Source: Phycomyces nitens
Lineage: Eukaryota > Mucoromycota > Mucoromycetes > Mucorales > Phycomycetaceae
Assembly (NCBI GenBank): GCA_022702545.1
Contig: JAHRBC010000004.1
Span: 1,054,001-1,118,000 of the forward strand
Direction: 5' to 3'
DNA length: 64,000 bases
The notes beneath the pieces were generated by a model that was not told where the DNA came from, searched no databases, and worked only from the letters and a program-made list of their open reading frames with translations. Of the stretch, positions 45,880-57,826 are shown piece after piece. Position numbers and translations under genes: made by a program. Positions within the stretch are counted from its first letter, which is position 1, and every line of letters begins with the position of its first letter.

Positions 45880-47220
45880 CAGGGTCCAGTAAAAAACTGT
45901 GGTGGTTTTAATGTCCGATAAAAAAGAAGATAAAAGTCTTGTATCTTTAATCGTGTAGTAAAGAATGTAAAGACTACATATAGCCATGAGATTCATAGAG
46001 ACTAATCTTCAATGTATGAAGTTTACAATAGTAAAAAAATGCGTTATGTTTAATATGGAATATGCATAAATTTATTTGCTTTCAAAGCAGCTAATCTGAT
46101 ATCCATGTGGAGACAGTATCGTTCACAAACATCTACTGTCACCATTCTCCAGCTTTCTTGTAAAGCCTCCTTCAACTCGTCCAGAGTGGTAGGCTTGTGA
46201 GGCCTCATCCTCAAAAGGTCATCCAAAAGACTCCAGATGTTTTCGATTGGGCTGAGGTCAGGACTGTTTGGTGGCCACTCCAAGACCTTCAGCCCAAGAT
46301 CTTCTTTACACCTTTCTGACATGGCTGCTTTATGGGAGGTGGCATTGTCTTCTTGGTAAATGTAGCCACCACCCTCAACATGGGGAAGACTCTCATAGAA
46401 AGGCAAAAAGAGTCTTGCAAAACCTTCACATACTTTTTGGCATTCATATTGCCATCCAAGACAACAAGTGGTCCAACCCCTCCTGCCCAGATACACCCCC
46501 AGATCATGATTGAACCTCCATTTCCTTGCACTTTTGGAGTAAGGCAGTCAGGGTGGTACTTCTCATTAGGCTCACGCCAAACATGGGTACGGCCATTCTT
46601 CTTGAAGAGAGAGAACTTAGACTCATCACTCCAGATCACCTTTTCCCATTGCTGATCCCAGTTTTTTACAGCATTGTAAAAAGTGCGGCGCTTTGCAATG
46701 TGCTCCTTAGTCAGGAGAGGCTTCGCGAGAGCTACACATGAATGAATATTCATTCTGTGTAAAGTCGTGCTAATAGTCTTTGCACAAACAGATTTTCCCG
46801 TCTCTTCCTTTATGGTGCAAGCCATGTCACCCAAAGTCTGATGACGATCTCTCTTCAAGTTGAACATGAGATGTCTTTCTTCTCTGGGAGTAAGTCGCTT
46901 TGGTCTTCCTGAACGGCTCTTGTCAGCAACAGACCCAGTTTCGTTGTATTTTTTAATAATACGAGAGATTGTAGTAGGTGGGACGTTTTCGTGTCTCGCA
47001 ATGTCGGCAACTTTCATTCCGGCCATGTTAAGCCCAATTAAGATTCCTTTTCTCAAATCTGAAAGCTTTTGCAAGGTCCTGTGGGGTTGAGTGTTTTGTA
47101 CTTTAGGCATGATGATAAAGTTATTAATGGAATTTAAGAGATTAAGAAAAGCAAAGTGTAAAGGTGTCTAAAGAGATGAAAATCTGAGATTCAAAGTGCA
47201 GAATTTGTTACCCGACCCTG
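45880..47220 (-). mobile_element. nearly complete Tc1/mariner (DD34E) transposon
   Basis: About 1,341 bp. Imperfect terminal inverted repeats start CAGGGTCCAGTAA at the left and CAGGGTCGGGTAAC (minus strand) at the right, matching ~17 of 22 positions. Both ends abut TATATATA, as expected for insertion at TA. One transposase gene fills the interior on the minus strand. Size, repeats and gene are typical of the superfamily. Confidence 0.9.
46050..47110 (-). pseudogene. Tc1/mariner DD34E transposase with one frameshift
   Basis: Translation from 47110 gives an N-terminal HTH pair (RKGILIGLNMAGMKVADIA, VPPTTISRIIKKYNE) and an SGRPKRLTPREE GRPR-like hook, then WSDESKFSLF with the first catalytic Asp. 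The frame is lost between about 46405 and 46425. The next frame continues to 46050 with YQEDNATSHKA (second Asp) and NSPDLSPIENIW (Glu). The Asp-Glu spacing is exactly 34. A single-base indel explains the break, so the copy is probably recently inactivated, unless the break is a sequencing error. Confidence 0.9.
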
Positions 47221-47602
47221 TATATATATATGGCTTATTCTGGGTTTGATCAAAAACACTGCAATTTCCAGCACATAATTTCGTCTTGCTTGTGCAAATC
47301 AATATTGGCCTTCTAATTGGATTTGATCTATGGTTGAAAGACAAAGATTGCTTTATATCGCTCAAGAAGCGGAGTCGGGGAGATACCGGCATTCACAATA
47401 GCAAAAATATATATATATATAATTTATTTTCTGCCTCTTTTAAAAAAAATTATTTTGGGACTTGCTATATTTGAACACCAAGAATTAGATTTGCATTGAA
47501 TCTTCTTGTGACAGATTTATCAACCTTTTACCATTGCAATTAATCAATACATCTCCTCCTCTTCTTATTGCTTTACTAAAACACAAATAACATAAATCCT
47601 CA
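47221..47602. other. intergenic, promoter of the MFS gene
   Basis: AT-rich; TATA-type (TA)n near 47408. No gene seen. Confidence 0.45.
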
Positions 47603-49322
47603 ATGGGCTCTATAAAACATGCCCTTCAATCTCGCCTATCATGGAAGCCTCCAGTAGAAGGAGATCCTCGTCTATTGGGCTCAAAGACAAAAGGGATCAT
47701 TATCTTTTGTCTCGCAATATGTGCAAGTACATCTGGATTCTCTAGTACAATCTATTTCCCAGGTAATAATCATAGATGCAATTGCGCCATCCAAGCTAAA
47801 TATTGTATCTTTCAAACTTATTCCTATCCAGGCCTTCCGCTCATTACTCAAGAACTCCATGCGCCTTCAATTGCAACAACCCTCACGGCAGCCCTGTTTG
47901 TTCTGTTTATGGGCCTTGCCCCTGTGATATGGGCATCGATATCAGATCACTACGAAATTCGCCGTGTATTATTCATAATTTCCATGATAATCTTTGCAAT
48001 TGCTTCTCTTGGATCTACTTTTGTACAGAACATCTGGCCCCTGGTTGTCCTGAGATGTATTCAGTCAGTCGGTTCATCGTGCGGTAATTCAGTCGGTGCA
48101 GGTAAGCCACTTTTACTACCAATTTATCATCGATTAACCAAATAAGATGATTAGGTGTCATTGCAGTAAGTGATCAAGTCGTCTCTATTTAACATTAAAT
48201 CATATTCCAGGATTGTTATCCTATCGAGAAACGAGGTGCAGCATTTGGAAAGTACTTTTTTGGTACATTCTTTGGTCCTTTGCTAGGTAAATGTCATGGA
48301 TCAAACGGATACATTTAATCATTGTTCGGTTCTCATAGGTCCAATCATTGGTGGATTTCTGATCCTGAGTGACAAAAGCTGGAGAGCGACCTTTTGGTTC
48401 TGTTTTGCCTATGGTCTCTTTATCGCAGCAACCTTATTCTTACTTTTACCCGAGACTTATCGTGTTGACAGCCTCTATGACACTCCAGCATTATCCGAGT
48501 CTAAAGACAACTTTGAAGCCACCCCAACCATAACATCCGCAAGCCTCGAGAATGGAAAGGATCAGTCGAATGAAATCCAGCATACGACTCCAATTGCACC
48601 AAAACCAAAGATGAACATCATTGCCCCATTCCTACTTCTCCGTCATCCATTTGTGTTCATGATATCGCTGGTTGGTGGTATTGCATTTGGATGCATGTTC
48701 ACAATCGAGACTGTAATACCTGAGCTTTATGAAAAGAACTATGGCTTCACCTCTTGGCAAACAGGTAACCATATATTGAATCAAGACGGGTCTAACATCA
48801 AGGGAAATAGGTCTTAGTTATTTGGGTGGTGGTGTTGGTAATATGCTAGGATCCATCGTTGGTGGTATGCTTTCAGATCGTCTCTTGATGCGGGCCAGAA
48901 AGCAAAGAGGAGGAAGACCCATGGTTGAAGATCGTCTGACAGCAAATCTGTGGCCTGCTGGATTGATTATAGTCCCATTGGGATTGCTTCTTTTCGGATG
49001 GACCATCACCTACAGAACCTCAGTGTGGGCCAGTATTGTGGCCTTTGGTATACATACATTTGGAATGAACCAAATCTCTACTTCAACCGCAGCTTATCTG
49101 GTGGATGCAATGCCGGGTCAGGGTGCATCCGTTACTGCTGCAGCTAATCTGATGAGAATGACTATTGCGTGTGTGCTGACACTTGTGGCTAATCCCATGG
49201 TGGCTGCATTGGGTGCAGGATGGACAACGGTCTTGTTGGCTGGTCTAACATGGGCCTCGATGGGTATATTGTTTATTGTAAAGATACGAGGCGAACGTTT
49301 ACGCAAATATAGTGGATTCTAA
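47603..49322 (+). CDS. MFS transporter, DHA1 (drug:H+ antiporter-1) type
   Basis: Six exons (47603-47762, 47832-48101, 48155-48165, 48211-48286, 48339-48764, 48811-49322) give 484 aa. It is a twelve-helix major facilitator. Helix 1 is GIIIFCLAICASTSGFSSTI, the motif A region is WASISDHYEIRRVLF, and helix 5 runs into GVIADCYPIEKRGAAFG, typical of DHA1 Qdr/Dtr-type exporters. A charged cytosolic loop of about 60 residues separates the halves. The second half has SWQTGLSYLGGGVGN and SDRLLMRARK. The third exon is only 11 nt and encodes the VIA part of GVIAD; skipping it breaks the frame. The exported substrate is unknown. Confidence 0.92.
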
Positions 49323-49783
49323 TTCATTTTAATCTAATTTATATAATATTTACTATTACTATTACTATTATTATTATTACTATTACTATTACTGTGACTT
49401 TACAGATTTAATATTACCATTACCATTTTTTTATATACATATATTCAAATGAACCCTTTGGCTGTATTTTAATATTATGTGCTAGATCAGAGCTTGGATT
49501 TGCATTTTGTCAAGTCACCCTTGGATTTTCTTGTTTAATCTACAAGCAGATCAAGCTAAACAAAATCTAGACAATCTTTAGATTGATCCTCAATTATAAA
49601 GTAATTCCATGGTTTGATTCCAATGGAATCTTGCACTTCTTGCAAAGATCCTAATGGCAATCATTTAATAACCAAAACTAAGCAAGATTAACCCACCAAA
49701 TCTCATCTCATAAACTAGTATACTTTGCATCTCGCTCTATATACACTCACTCACTCACTCACTCACTCACTTGCACATACGTT
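49323..49783. other. intergenic between convergent genes; ATT and CACT simple repeats
   Basis: (ATTACT)n/(ATT)n lies at about 49351-49395 and a (CACT)n array at 49743-49770. No gene seen. Confidence 0.55.
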
Positions 49784-50494
49784 TTATTCCCCCAACTTTT
49801 CTGATAGTCTTTTCAAGAGAGAAATGATCTGCCTTGATTCTTCCTTTCGCTCTTCTGATTCAGGCACTCGCATAATCTCTCTCAATTCACCCAAAAAGGA
49901 TTTCCCAAGAGCCTCCAGTTCTCCCAGAAACTCTCTTCTCTCTTCTCTAAGCTTATGAAGGTCCACAAGCACCGAATTCTCGTCCTCTCTTTTCCTCTTT
50001 TGTCCAAAAGACCCCAAAGATTCTTCGGTCTGGCTGTCGTCATCTCTCCGTGTCTGTTCATTGGCCGAACAGCGAATCTTGGGTGGTCTTTTTGGAGGAT
50101 CATCCTTGAGAATCTCGTTTATTGCCTTGTAGATCTCGTCAGGGGTACTCTGATGCCCACCTCTTTTCATCTCTTTGTTCTGATTCATATATCTTTTCTT
50201 CAAAGTGAACCACTTGTCGTACAATGCTTTTGGACTCTTATTGGATTGAGTCTGGTCATTATATTTGTCTGCCAGGCCCTTCCAGTCGGCTGTACTGAGC
50301 TGGGTTCGTTGGGATTCCTGGGCTCGCCAGCGGGTAGTGGATGCTCTATGAAACTCACCATAGAGTCGTATGATTATCAATAGTTGCGCGTTGGTATATC
50401 GAGCCCCAGAAGCATTCAGAGCACTATAGGCTCTTTTTGATGACGAGTTTGGTACTGGTATGTTCTCGTTTATGGAAAAAACCTGCTGGCTCAT
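49784..50494 (-). CDS. Myb/SANT-like (MADF-type) DNA-binding protein
   Basis: Single exon, 236 aa. Residues ~30-105 form a trihelix/Myb-SANT-like domain: YTNAQLLIIIRLYGEFHRA, a W around residue 56, DWKGLADKYND and KALYDKWFTLKKRY. A basic, acidic and Ser-rich linker follows, and the last ~60 residues (LREERREFLGELEALGKS onward) are predicted coiled coil by heptad spacing. Such proteins are either transcription factors or descendants of the accessory protein of Harbinger-type transposons. No partner transposase is visible nearby. Intronless structure fits a transposon or retro origin, but this is inference. Confidence 0.75.
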   Translation of the reverse strand: MSQQVFSINENIPVPNSSSKRAYSALNASGARYTNAQLLIIIRLYGEFHRASTTRWRAQESQRTQLSTADWKGLADKYNDQTQSNKSPKALYDKWFTLKKRYMNQNKEMKRGGHQSTPDEIYKAINEILKDDPPKRPPKIRCSANEQTRRDDDSQTEESLGSFGQKRKREDENSVLVDLHKLREERREFLGELEALGKSFLGELREIMRVPESEERKEESRQIISLLKRLSEKLGE

Positions 50495-53310
50495 TATGTG
50501 GTTTAACGGATCAAGCTGTGAACATAAAGATGGTTCACATTATCTTTTCACACATATACGAAAAACCAATTGAGACGCCTTTTCAATATTGAATTTAGAA
50601 AAGGAAATCCTAGTTGGTCTTCTGGCTTTTCCATAACAATCAATTGGAAAGAAAGAAGAAGAAAAACCAAAATAGGATGATGCTTTATTAAGAGCGTCTT
50701 TAATGAAGCACACATTTGATATTCCTAATTGCTCTCCTTTTACTATCTACACCATAAACACGGTCTATAGTTATTAGTTGCATTGTCTTGAAGACGTCTA
50801 GTCCTGACACATTTTAATATGCTTTTGTGTCTTACAAAAATCAGTAGACGCGTTTCTTTGTTTTCCAATATAAATATAAAAAAAGGGTACCATGGTAACC
50901 AACCTTAATTCATCATTGGAATCGAAATGTAAAAAAAAAGTGCGTGTAAATATTCCAACATAAAAGTCCATAGTATATACCATTCAACAAGTACTGGCCA
51001 ATCCACAATTAATAACAATGGGCTGTATCTATGCTGGATAGATAAAAAAAAATACATTTACAAGGCTATTAATTACTCTTGAAAATGACTTTTATAGTCA
51101 TTTGTTGGAAATTATAATCAAGGCCATGACAAAAGTCACCAAGAAGAAGAAGAAAAAAGGTTCCAAGAGTGCAAATATGGGCCTGTAATATATATATATA
51201 GTGATAATCACTAGCAAAATACCCGAGTTATAACTTGAATACGCATATCAACCAACTGGACTAATCTTTTTTTTTCTGATTCAATTATTAATACATGATT
51301 ATATATTGCATGGCATGTCTGCCCAAAAGGAGATTTTGGAAATATAGATAGATTAAGAATTCTTCTTTTTTAAAAAAAGGGCACATATTCTTTACACCAT
51401 GGTCTATAAAACTAGATCAATTGGACAATATATATATTTTTATAAACCTAGAGAATGATCAGAAAAAGGATATATGGTATATACTTCATTCTTGCACATT
51501 TCATCTTGAAATATTGGCTCGCTTCAAATTCAATAGTTTATTTTAATTATTTCTTGAATACATATATATATATTTGCAAGTGTAGAAACGACCAATGGCT
51601 GATATATTTTTAATACCTCTTGGAAAAAAAAAAAGACTCGGCCAATCAGAATATAATCAAGTCTGTACCATCCCTGATCTACAGTAAAAGACCAGTAGTC
51701 CAAATATCTAAATTTATTGATTATTCCCCAAATGAAATTATATAATGTTCCAAAGTGTAAGTTTTGATTCTTTTAGTAGACATAGATGAACCTATCTCGG
51801 ACGTTTCTATTGGGCAAGTCTACCTGGGAGCCAAAAATGTTTATTAAATGAGTACAATATGAGAAATTATGACTATAGTTTTATCATCAACTGCGTAAGA
51901 ATCTTGGTGACTAATTTAGTGCAATATGGGCTCTTTGGAAATCAAAGATTCATAGAGCTGGTTTTATAATTGAGAATATCAAAAGGTGTTTTAATATATG
52001 TAAATTGAGAGAGTAAGGTCGTAAATGATCAAAATAGAAATGGTGGGTTTTATCACAAGTGGCCATTTTATGGATCAATCTTGACACGACTATATTCAAC
52101 TGTAATTCCGTACATATTTTAATGCTGACCTTTTTTGTATTTTAGTTTGCAGTGTATAAAGGCAACATTGTGGACAGTCTAGACAAGTAGATCAGTCAGT
52201 CAGTTGTTGTTGGACGTTTATTTTGAAACAAGTGCCTGTGAATAAATGGCATGTCAAAAAACAAAAAATGAGACCTGGTGAGCCCAGATCAACTATATTT
52301 TTCCACTTGAATATTTTCCAGGTTAGTTTCTTTGGAGCATTAGCACACTAATAGTGTTATTAATGATAAATTGCCAATATGCAAGAATTGGCAGGCAGTC
52401 TATAATTTATTGAGGATATTAAACATGACCCTTCCCCAAAACTTTGGCTTTCAAAAGTGTTATTTATATATGTATATAGAACATTTGGATCTTTAAAGCA
52501 TGGTTAAACTATCGCACGACTCACCAATTATCGCCGTTGGTACAAAAAGGCTTTTAAACTTTCATTCAACAGCTGACCAGAATGCATTCGGTTTGATTCG
52601 GGAAAAAGATCCACACCAGTATTATATGTATATATGTATATGTATATTCCAATCAATCTATGGTGCTTGTCAATTGAAATATGTAGAACAATTATGCTGC
52701 CAATCCATAAAGATGATATAATGAGATATATAGTTCAATGCCACAAAACCATCTTTATAGACTAAAATTGAACAAGTTAGTGTCAAATATTGCTTCTAAA
52801 ATGGCTCTCTTTCTCTTTCTCTCTTTTTAGTTGACTGCAGCCAAGAGTTGCTCTTTAAAGAATAAATATTTATTAACCCATTTATTCCGTTTTCAATTAC
52901 GCCTCGATCGTTTCAACTTTTTCTTTTTCCCACAAAAATAAAATTGGCCTGAATGGACAGATTTTACTTCAAGTTTTAAACAAAGTTTATATTTACCATA
53001 CTCTGCATTGCGTGTTTCATCTAAAGTAGTGGTTGCAAAAGTGTGTGTGTCTACTACTATGACCTTTGAAAGCATCTGATTTCATAATTTTTACTTTTTT
53101 TTTTTTTGACTTGGCGAATAAATATTGCCGTAGGTTGCTATGGATACCATTAATATAAATCTAGGTTGGTTAATTGATCAAAGTATTTGAACATCAATAG
53201 ACACCAGTTTACAGATTAATACTTTTTTTATGTAGTCAAGAAATAAATAATATCAATAAAACTGTTGTTTGAAATACCCAGCTTTTTTTTATACATATAT
53301 TTTCTACATT
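50495..53310. other. gene-free AT-rich DNA
   Basis: 2.8 kb with no supportable gene. Frames at 52500-52721 and 52893-53075 are short and featureless. Confidence 0.5.
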
Positions 53311-54622
53311 CTACTTTCTGATTTCGGCAGAAACGGTCTGGATGGTCTCCAGGTAGACTCGAAGCGCTTCGGGATCAACGGTGGGGAGAATACCATGACC
53401 AAGGTTGCCAATGTGCTTACTATCCTTACCAAATGCCTTGACCATCCGAGTAGCAGTCTCACGGATGGTGTCAAAGGGAGCGTACAGAGTGTTTGGGTCC
53501 ATGTTTCCCTGCAGAACGACCTGGTCCTTGGTGACCTTGCGAGCGTATTCGGGATCAATGGTCCAGTCAAGAGACACAACGTCGTACTCAATGTTGGTCA
53601 GGTCCTCAAGAGCGTACCAGGCACCCTTGGCAAAGATGGTCATGGGCACAATGTCAAGACCAGCTTCCTTGAGTTCCTTCTTGACACGAGTAGAGATCTG
53701 CTTGATATAGGGAAGAGAGTATTTTCTAAAGTCATAGGGACTCAATTCACCAGCCCATGAATCAAACACTTGGAGCATCTGGTTCAATAAAAAAAAAGGT
53801 TAATTATATAGACTTGGTCCATTTCCATTTCCATTTCTATTTCTATTTCTATTTCCATGTCCATGTCCATGTCCATGTCCATTTTCAATTCAAAAACCAA
53901 CTTACTTGTGCACCTGCTCTGACCTGACCGACCAAGAATGTAACGGCTACATCCGTAATACGCTGCAACAGATCGTGGGTTTCGGTAGGGTATTGCCACA
54001 ACCATGCCTTGGCCTTTGAGAGTGTCTTGCTGCCACCACCCTCAATCATGTAAGCCATCAATGTCCAGGGTGCACCAGTAAAGCCATAAAGGGGAACACG
54101 GCCATTCAACTTGTGGCGGGTCAAGGTGATTGCCTTGTAGACATAATCAAGTTCCTTGTCTACATTGACCTGTTTGTGCATCCTCTCAAAGTCTGTTGGG
54201 GTTACGAGGGGTGCAGGAAAGACAGGTCCACGACCAGGGACCATTTGTACCTCAAGACCCATGGCCTGAGGAATGACAAGAATGTCAGAAAAGATGATTG
54301 ATGCATCCAAGAGAGAGCCATAGCGGTCAATGGGCTGCAGAGTGAGTTCGCATGCCAGTTCTGGAGTGCGGCAGATCTCAAAGAAGCTGTGAAGCTTGCG
54401 AACCTCATGGAACTCTAGACATACTTTCTTAGCTAATATTACAAGCGCAATTATATTTTACCTGGCAAGTAACGGCCGGCCTGTCTCATAATCCAAACAG
54501 GCACACGCTCAACCTTTTCGCCTGTGTAGCAAGGGTTAGGACTGAGTGTTGTATTTGAGTTGCATGTTACCTCTGGAGGCTCTGATGATGAGGTCGTTTT
54601 TCAGGGGAGGAAAGGCGGCCAT
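53311..54622 (-). CDS. HEM12: uroporphyrinogen decarboxylase
   Basis: Exons are 54571-54622, 54462-54521, 53906-54414 and 53311-53778 (362 aa, the normal length). The cytosolic enzyme converts uroporphyrinogen III to coproporphyrinogen III in heme synthesis, without cofactor. Signature 1 is [14 protein letters not shown] with the two substrate-binding arginines. The catalytic Asp lies in [10 protein letters not shown]. The second family signature, [20 protein letters not shown], is complete. [12 protein letters not shown] and LGHGILP (His) complete the active site. Intron 3 contains a hexamer array (TCCATT-type, 53818-53882). The gene is in tandem with the kinase gene upstream of it on the minus strand. 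Confidence 0.97.
53818..53882. repeat. hexanucleotide microsatellite in HEM12 intron 3
   Basis: About eleven 6-base units of the form CCATTT, CTATTT and CCATGT in blocks. Pure units within each block suggest slippage expansion. It lies wholly within the 127-nt intron. Confidence 0.85.
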
Positions 54623-54898
54623 GATGGAGTGCAATAATAAAATCTTACAAATGGACCAAGCTTTGTGTGTGCGCTGTCAATCTATATCAGTTGTGGAGGG
54701 GCGGGGTAGTTTAATTGGTGGCTTGCGTACGCCATTGGTAATGGGGAGATGCTAATTATTCACGTGACCACAATATTTGTAATGATTTTTATATATGTAA
54801 TGATATGTATGATATGTATGATGAGATGATGATTATATACATTTATTAAAGAACTTATTTATATATATATTTTTAAATACATATCTATTATTGTAAAA

Positions 54899-56056
54899 TT
54901 AGAGCCACCAAGACTCCTTTTCTTGATTGTGGACAAACATGGTATCGTCATATTCTTCATGGCGTGGAGTAAGAGGCTCCTGAGGATGTTCTTCCTTTTC
55001 ATATCGCTCGTCTTCCTCCACCATATCTGACCAAGACATGGAACCCATTCCGAGGGAGGCACTGAAGAAGGCCGAATCGCGGTTGACACGGTCGTCGCTC
55101 TTATTGGGCAGCTGGGGAATATCGACCGGAGTCTGGGTGTCTTCCAGGTCCTCCTCATCCGAAGCGTAGAGCGTGGGAGTGGCCAAGAAGAGCTTCTTCA
55201 ATTCAGAAACAGATGGGCGCTGGGTGGGGTCAATGGTCAAGGCAGCCTTGACAAATGCAAAACAGGCACTAGAGAGTTCTGGGAATAGCTGACGGAGCAC
55301 AGAGGGGTCACGCTTGAACTCGGCAAAAGAAGGATCCGAAATAGTGGCCTCTTCCCAAGGGTTTCGGCCAAATAGAAAAGCCAGCAAGAGGATGCCTAGA
55401 CTCCAGCAATCAGACGCAGCAACGTCGTAGGGCATCAATTCGCCCTCTCCACTCTCTTCAAAGTGCTCAGGGGCAAGGTAGGTGCTGGAGCCACAGCCGT
55501 ACTCTAGGGAGTAGCGCTCGCGGGTGGCCAGACCAAAGTCTGCGACCTTGCAGACAAACTCAATCTCATCATCATCATACTTTAGCAGAATGTTCTCGAG
55601 CTTGATGTCACGGTGATAAATGTTCTGGGCATGCATGTGCTCAATGCCTTCAAGGATCTGGAGAAAGGCGTTCTTGACCAGGCCTTCGTCTCGGTAGTCA
55701 GAGTCTTGCTGGTCGCGGATCACATAGTCAAAAAGATCGCCCTGGTCGCAGAGCTCCATGACCATAAAGATGTACTGATCGTCTTGGATGACGCGGTGGA
55801 GGCGCAGAAGATAGGGATGGTTGAGGGCAGACTGGATGTCAATTTCGAGCTGTTGGAGTTTGAGTTGTTCGTGGTCAAGACCGGCCTTTGTGAGGACCTT
55901 GACGGCTACGTAGGAATTGTCGCTCTGGGCCTGACCGAGGAATAGACAGCCAAAGGCACCGTTTCCGAGGACTTCGATAAGTTGATACTCTCCACCGACT
56001 GTCTTGTCGAGCATGGCGGCAGAGAGTTGAGACCAATATTCTTGAGTTGTGTTCAT
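54899..56056 (-). CDS. Ran1/Ksp1-like serine/threonine protein kinase
   Basis: Single exon, 385 aa. The kinase domain spans about residues 20-290: glycine loop LGNGAFGCLFLG, VAVK lysine, HRDIKLENILL catalytic loop, DFGLA, activation segment CGSSTYLAPE, DCWSLGILLLAFLFGRNPW. Loop sequence and compact size fit the fungal Ran1 (Pat1)/Sks1/Vhs1 group, which controls meiosis, glucose response and the cell cycle. The ~95-residue tail is acidic/Ser-rich (DMVEEDERYEKEEHPQEP) and lacks a known domain. Intronless among intron-rich neighbours. The exact orthology to Ran1 rather than another member is not certain. Confidence 0.88.
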   Translation of the reverse strand: MNTTQEYWSQLSAAMLDKTVGGEYQLIEVLGNGAFGCLFLGQAQSDNSYVAVKVLTKAGLDHEQLKLQQLEIDIQSALNHPYLLRLHRVIQDDQYIFMVMELCDQGDLFDYVIRDQQDSDYRDEGLVKNAFLQILEGIEHMHAQNIYHRDIKLENILLKYDDDEIEFVCKVADFGLATRERYSLEYGCGSSTYLAPEHFEESGEGELMPYDVAASDCWSLGILLLAFLFGRNPWEEATISDPSFAEFKRDPSVLRQLFPELSSACFAFVKAALTIDPTQRPSVSELKKLFLATPTLYASDEEDLEDTQTPVDIPQLPNKSDDRVNRDSAFFSASLGMGSMSWSDMVEEDERYEKEEHPQEPLTPRHEEYDDTMFVHNQEKESWWL

Positions 56057-56766
56057 TGATAGTTGAATTGTGAGATAAAATCTGGGGAAAGATAGATAGG
56101 ATCGAACGCCAAGGGGCTACGTCGAGATGTGTGTGATATCATGGTTTAAAAGAAGAAGAAGAAGGGGCAGAAAGCTTAGTGAGCAGTTTTCTGTATGGCA
56201 AATAGCGAGAGATAGAGATATATTCTTAGAGGGCTTTGTCTCTGGGAGGAGGTTTAGCAGTGGGATTCCATAGTGAAGTATTAAGTAAGTGAAGAAAGTA
56301 AAAAGAAAGGTAAAGATAAGTTGGTGCCAACCATTGGCGTTTATATATAAATTTTAATTTATTATATATATGTTAATTATAGACACACGGATTTCTAGTG
56401 AATTCTGATTTGTCTGTGCGGTCTGATTGGTAAGGACTGCAGATGATGCAACTTTCTTAAAATAGTAATTTATGGATTGACTCAAAATATCAATGACGAA
56501 TCGAACGCGGCAATTACACCCAAAATTCACCATTTCGATTGGCGCCCAGACGGATAAAAAATAATAAAACTGACAAATGCTTACTGCGCACGTGAACACC
56601 CCCCCTTTTTTTTCTTGGTTGGCGTTCTATATGGCATTTTGATTTTGCAGGAATTGGTAAGCACGCCATTCTATTCTATAGATCTAAGGGACAGGGAAAA
56701 TATACGTCTAGTTTGAATGCAAAACAGCCAATCATCTTGTTTTTTATTTTCCCAGACAATTATGGT
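56057..56766. other. intergenic, promoter of the kinase gene
   Basis: AGAAGAAGAAG tract at about 56151-56165 and other A/G-rich leader sequence next to the kinase start. No gene seen. Confidence 0.5.
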
Positions 56767-57521
56767 CTAGAAATCAAGCGCCATATCATTGTCTTTCTTG
56801 ATCAGCTCCAGCATACCCGGAGGCATCAGTGGCTTCTTCACGACCCGTTCCGTACCGTCCTTGCCGACTACTGTCTTGAGGGTAGCAATGTAGCGGAAGG
56901 GCATGGTTACGGATTCATGGCGAGAGAATTTCATCTCTGGATAATCAATATAGGGAATCTTGTCCAATGGAACTAGAATCTGTTTCAATAACAATCCCAA
57001 AAATATAATAATAATAATAATATGAGTTTCAAACTTACTGCGATCTTCAACCACACGCTTAGTCACATTGACGGCCGTGTCTGTTGTCATTTGTACAGGG
57101 CCCAGTCTTCTGCCCGCAAATCCAAGCTTACGAAGTTCTTTTGTACGATCTGTATTCACCTGTCAATAACAACACTCCAAATGTTGCTCAACTTGCCTTT
57201 TGGAGGATCATCGCCCAGGATTCCACCAAACAAAAAGTACTTGAACTTGTCGCCATCTTCTGGTGCCAATTCAGAAGTGCCAGCAGGATCCAACAGACAG
57301 ATCTCACTGGGATCCACATTAGGCAAATGGAGAACATCTTCCTGATGGCAATGGGCTGCCTTTAATTCCTCTGGCATTCCACTCTCGAGACATTTGTCGG
57401 TAAGTCCAGAAAAGTAGAGGTGATCAGGACCAATGTTCTGCAGCATGTGCTTGTACTCGAGCACACACCATTCGTGCATGGCATCTTCCATATGCTCGAT
57501 AATAAACGATCGTTTTGTCAT
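56767..57521 (-). CDS. SFM1: SFM1-like SPOUT protein arginine methyltransferase
   Basis: Exons are 57197-57521, 57039-57149 and 56767-56972 (213 aa, the same as yeast Sfm1). The enzyme is a SPOUT-fold S-adenosylmethionine methyltransferase that in yeast methylates Arg146 of ribosomal protein S3. Matching blocks: FIIEHMEDAMHEWCVLEY, CLLDPAG, APEDGDKFKYFLFGGILGDD, then DRTKELRKLGFAGRRLG, QMTTDTAVNVTKRVVEDR, IDYPEMKFSRHES, MPFRY and PPGMLELIKKD. Intron 1 is GC-AG (GCAAGT...TACAG); this junction alone restores PP-K-DRTKEL as in the family. Intron 2 contains a short (AAT)n run. Confidence 0.93.
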
Positions 57522-57826
57522 TGCTGTTGTATTGGACTATATGTAAAGTGTGTGTGTCTATATATATGCATATACAAATTGACGTGTATATGCACTTTTT
57601 TTTTATATTTTTAATAACAATAAAAAAAAAGTCACTTTTTCAGTGCAAAATATCATCGTTTATTTCGTAAAAAAACACGAATCTGGGTTTAAACGAGACA
57701 CAAGAATACTCGATTTGCGATTTCAATGTTTGAAAATCCAACTATTTAAATGTCCAATTATTATTTTTATTATTATTATTATGGTTATGATTACAATTAT
57801 ACACAGAAAAAGACAAACTACACAGA

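Noticed and set aside
46332..47090. Plus-strand frames opposite the mariner transposase
   Set aside because: They are antisense shadows of the well-supported minus-strand transposase.
55613..55945. 110-codon plus-strand frame opposite the kinase
   Set aside because: Antisense shadow of the kinase catalytic domain, which has all expected motifs.
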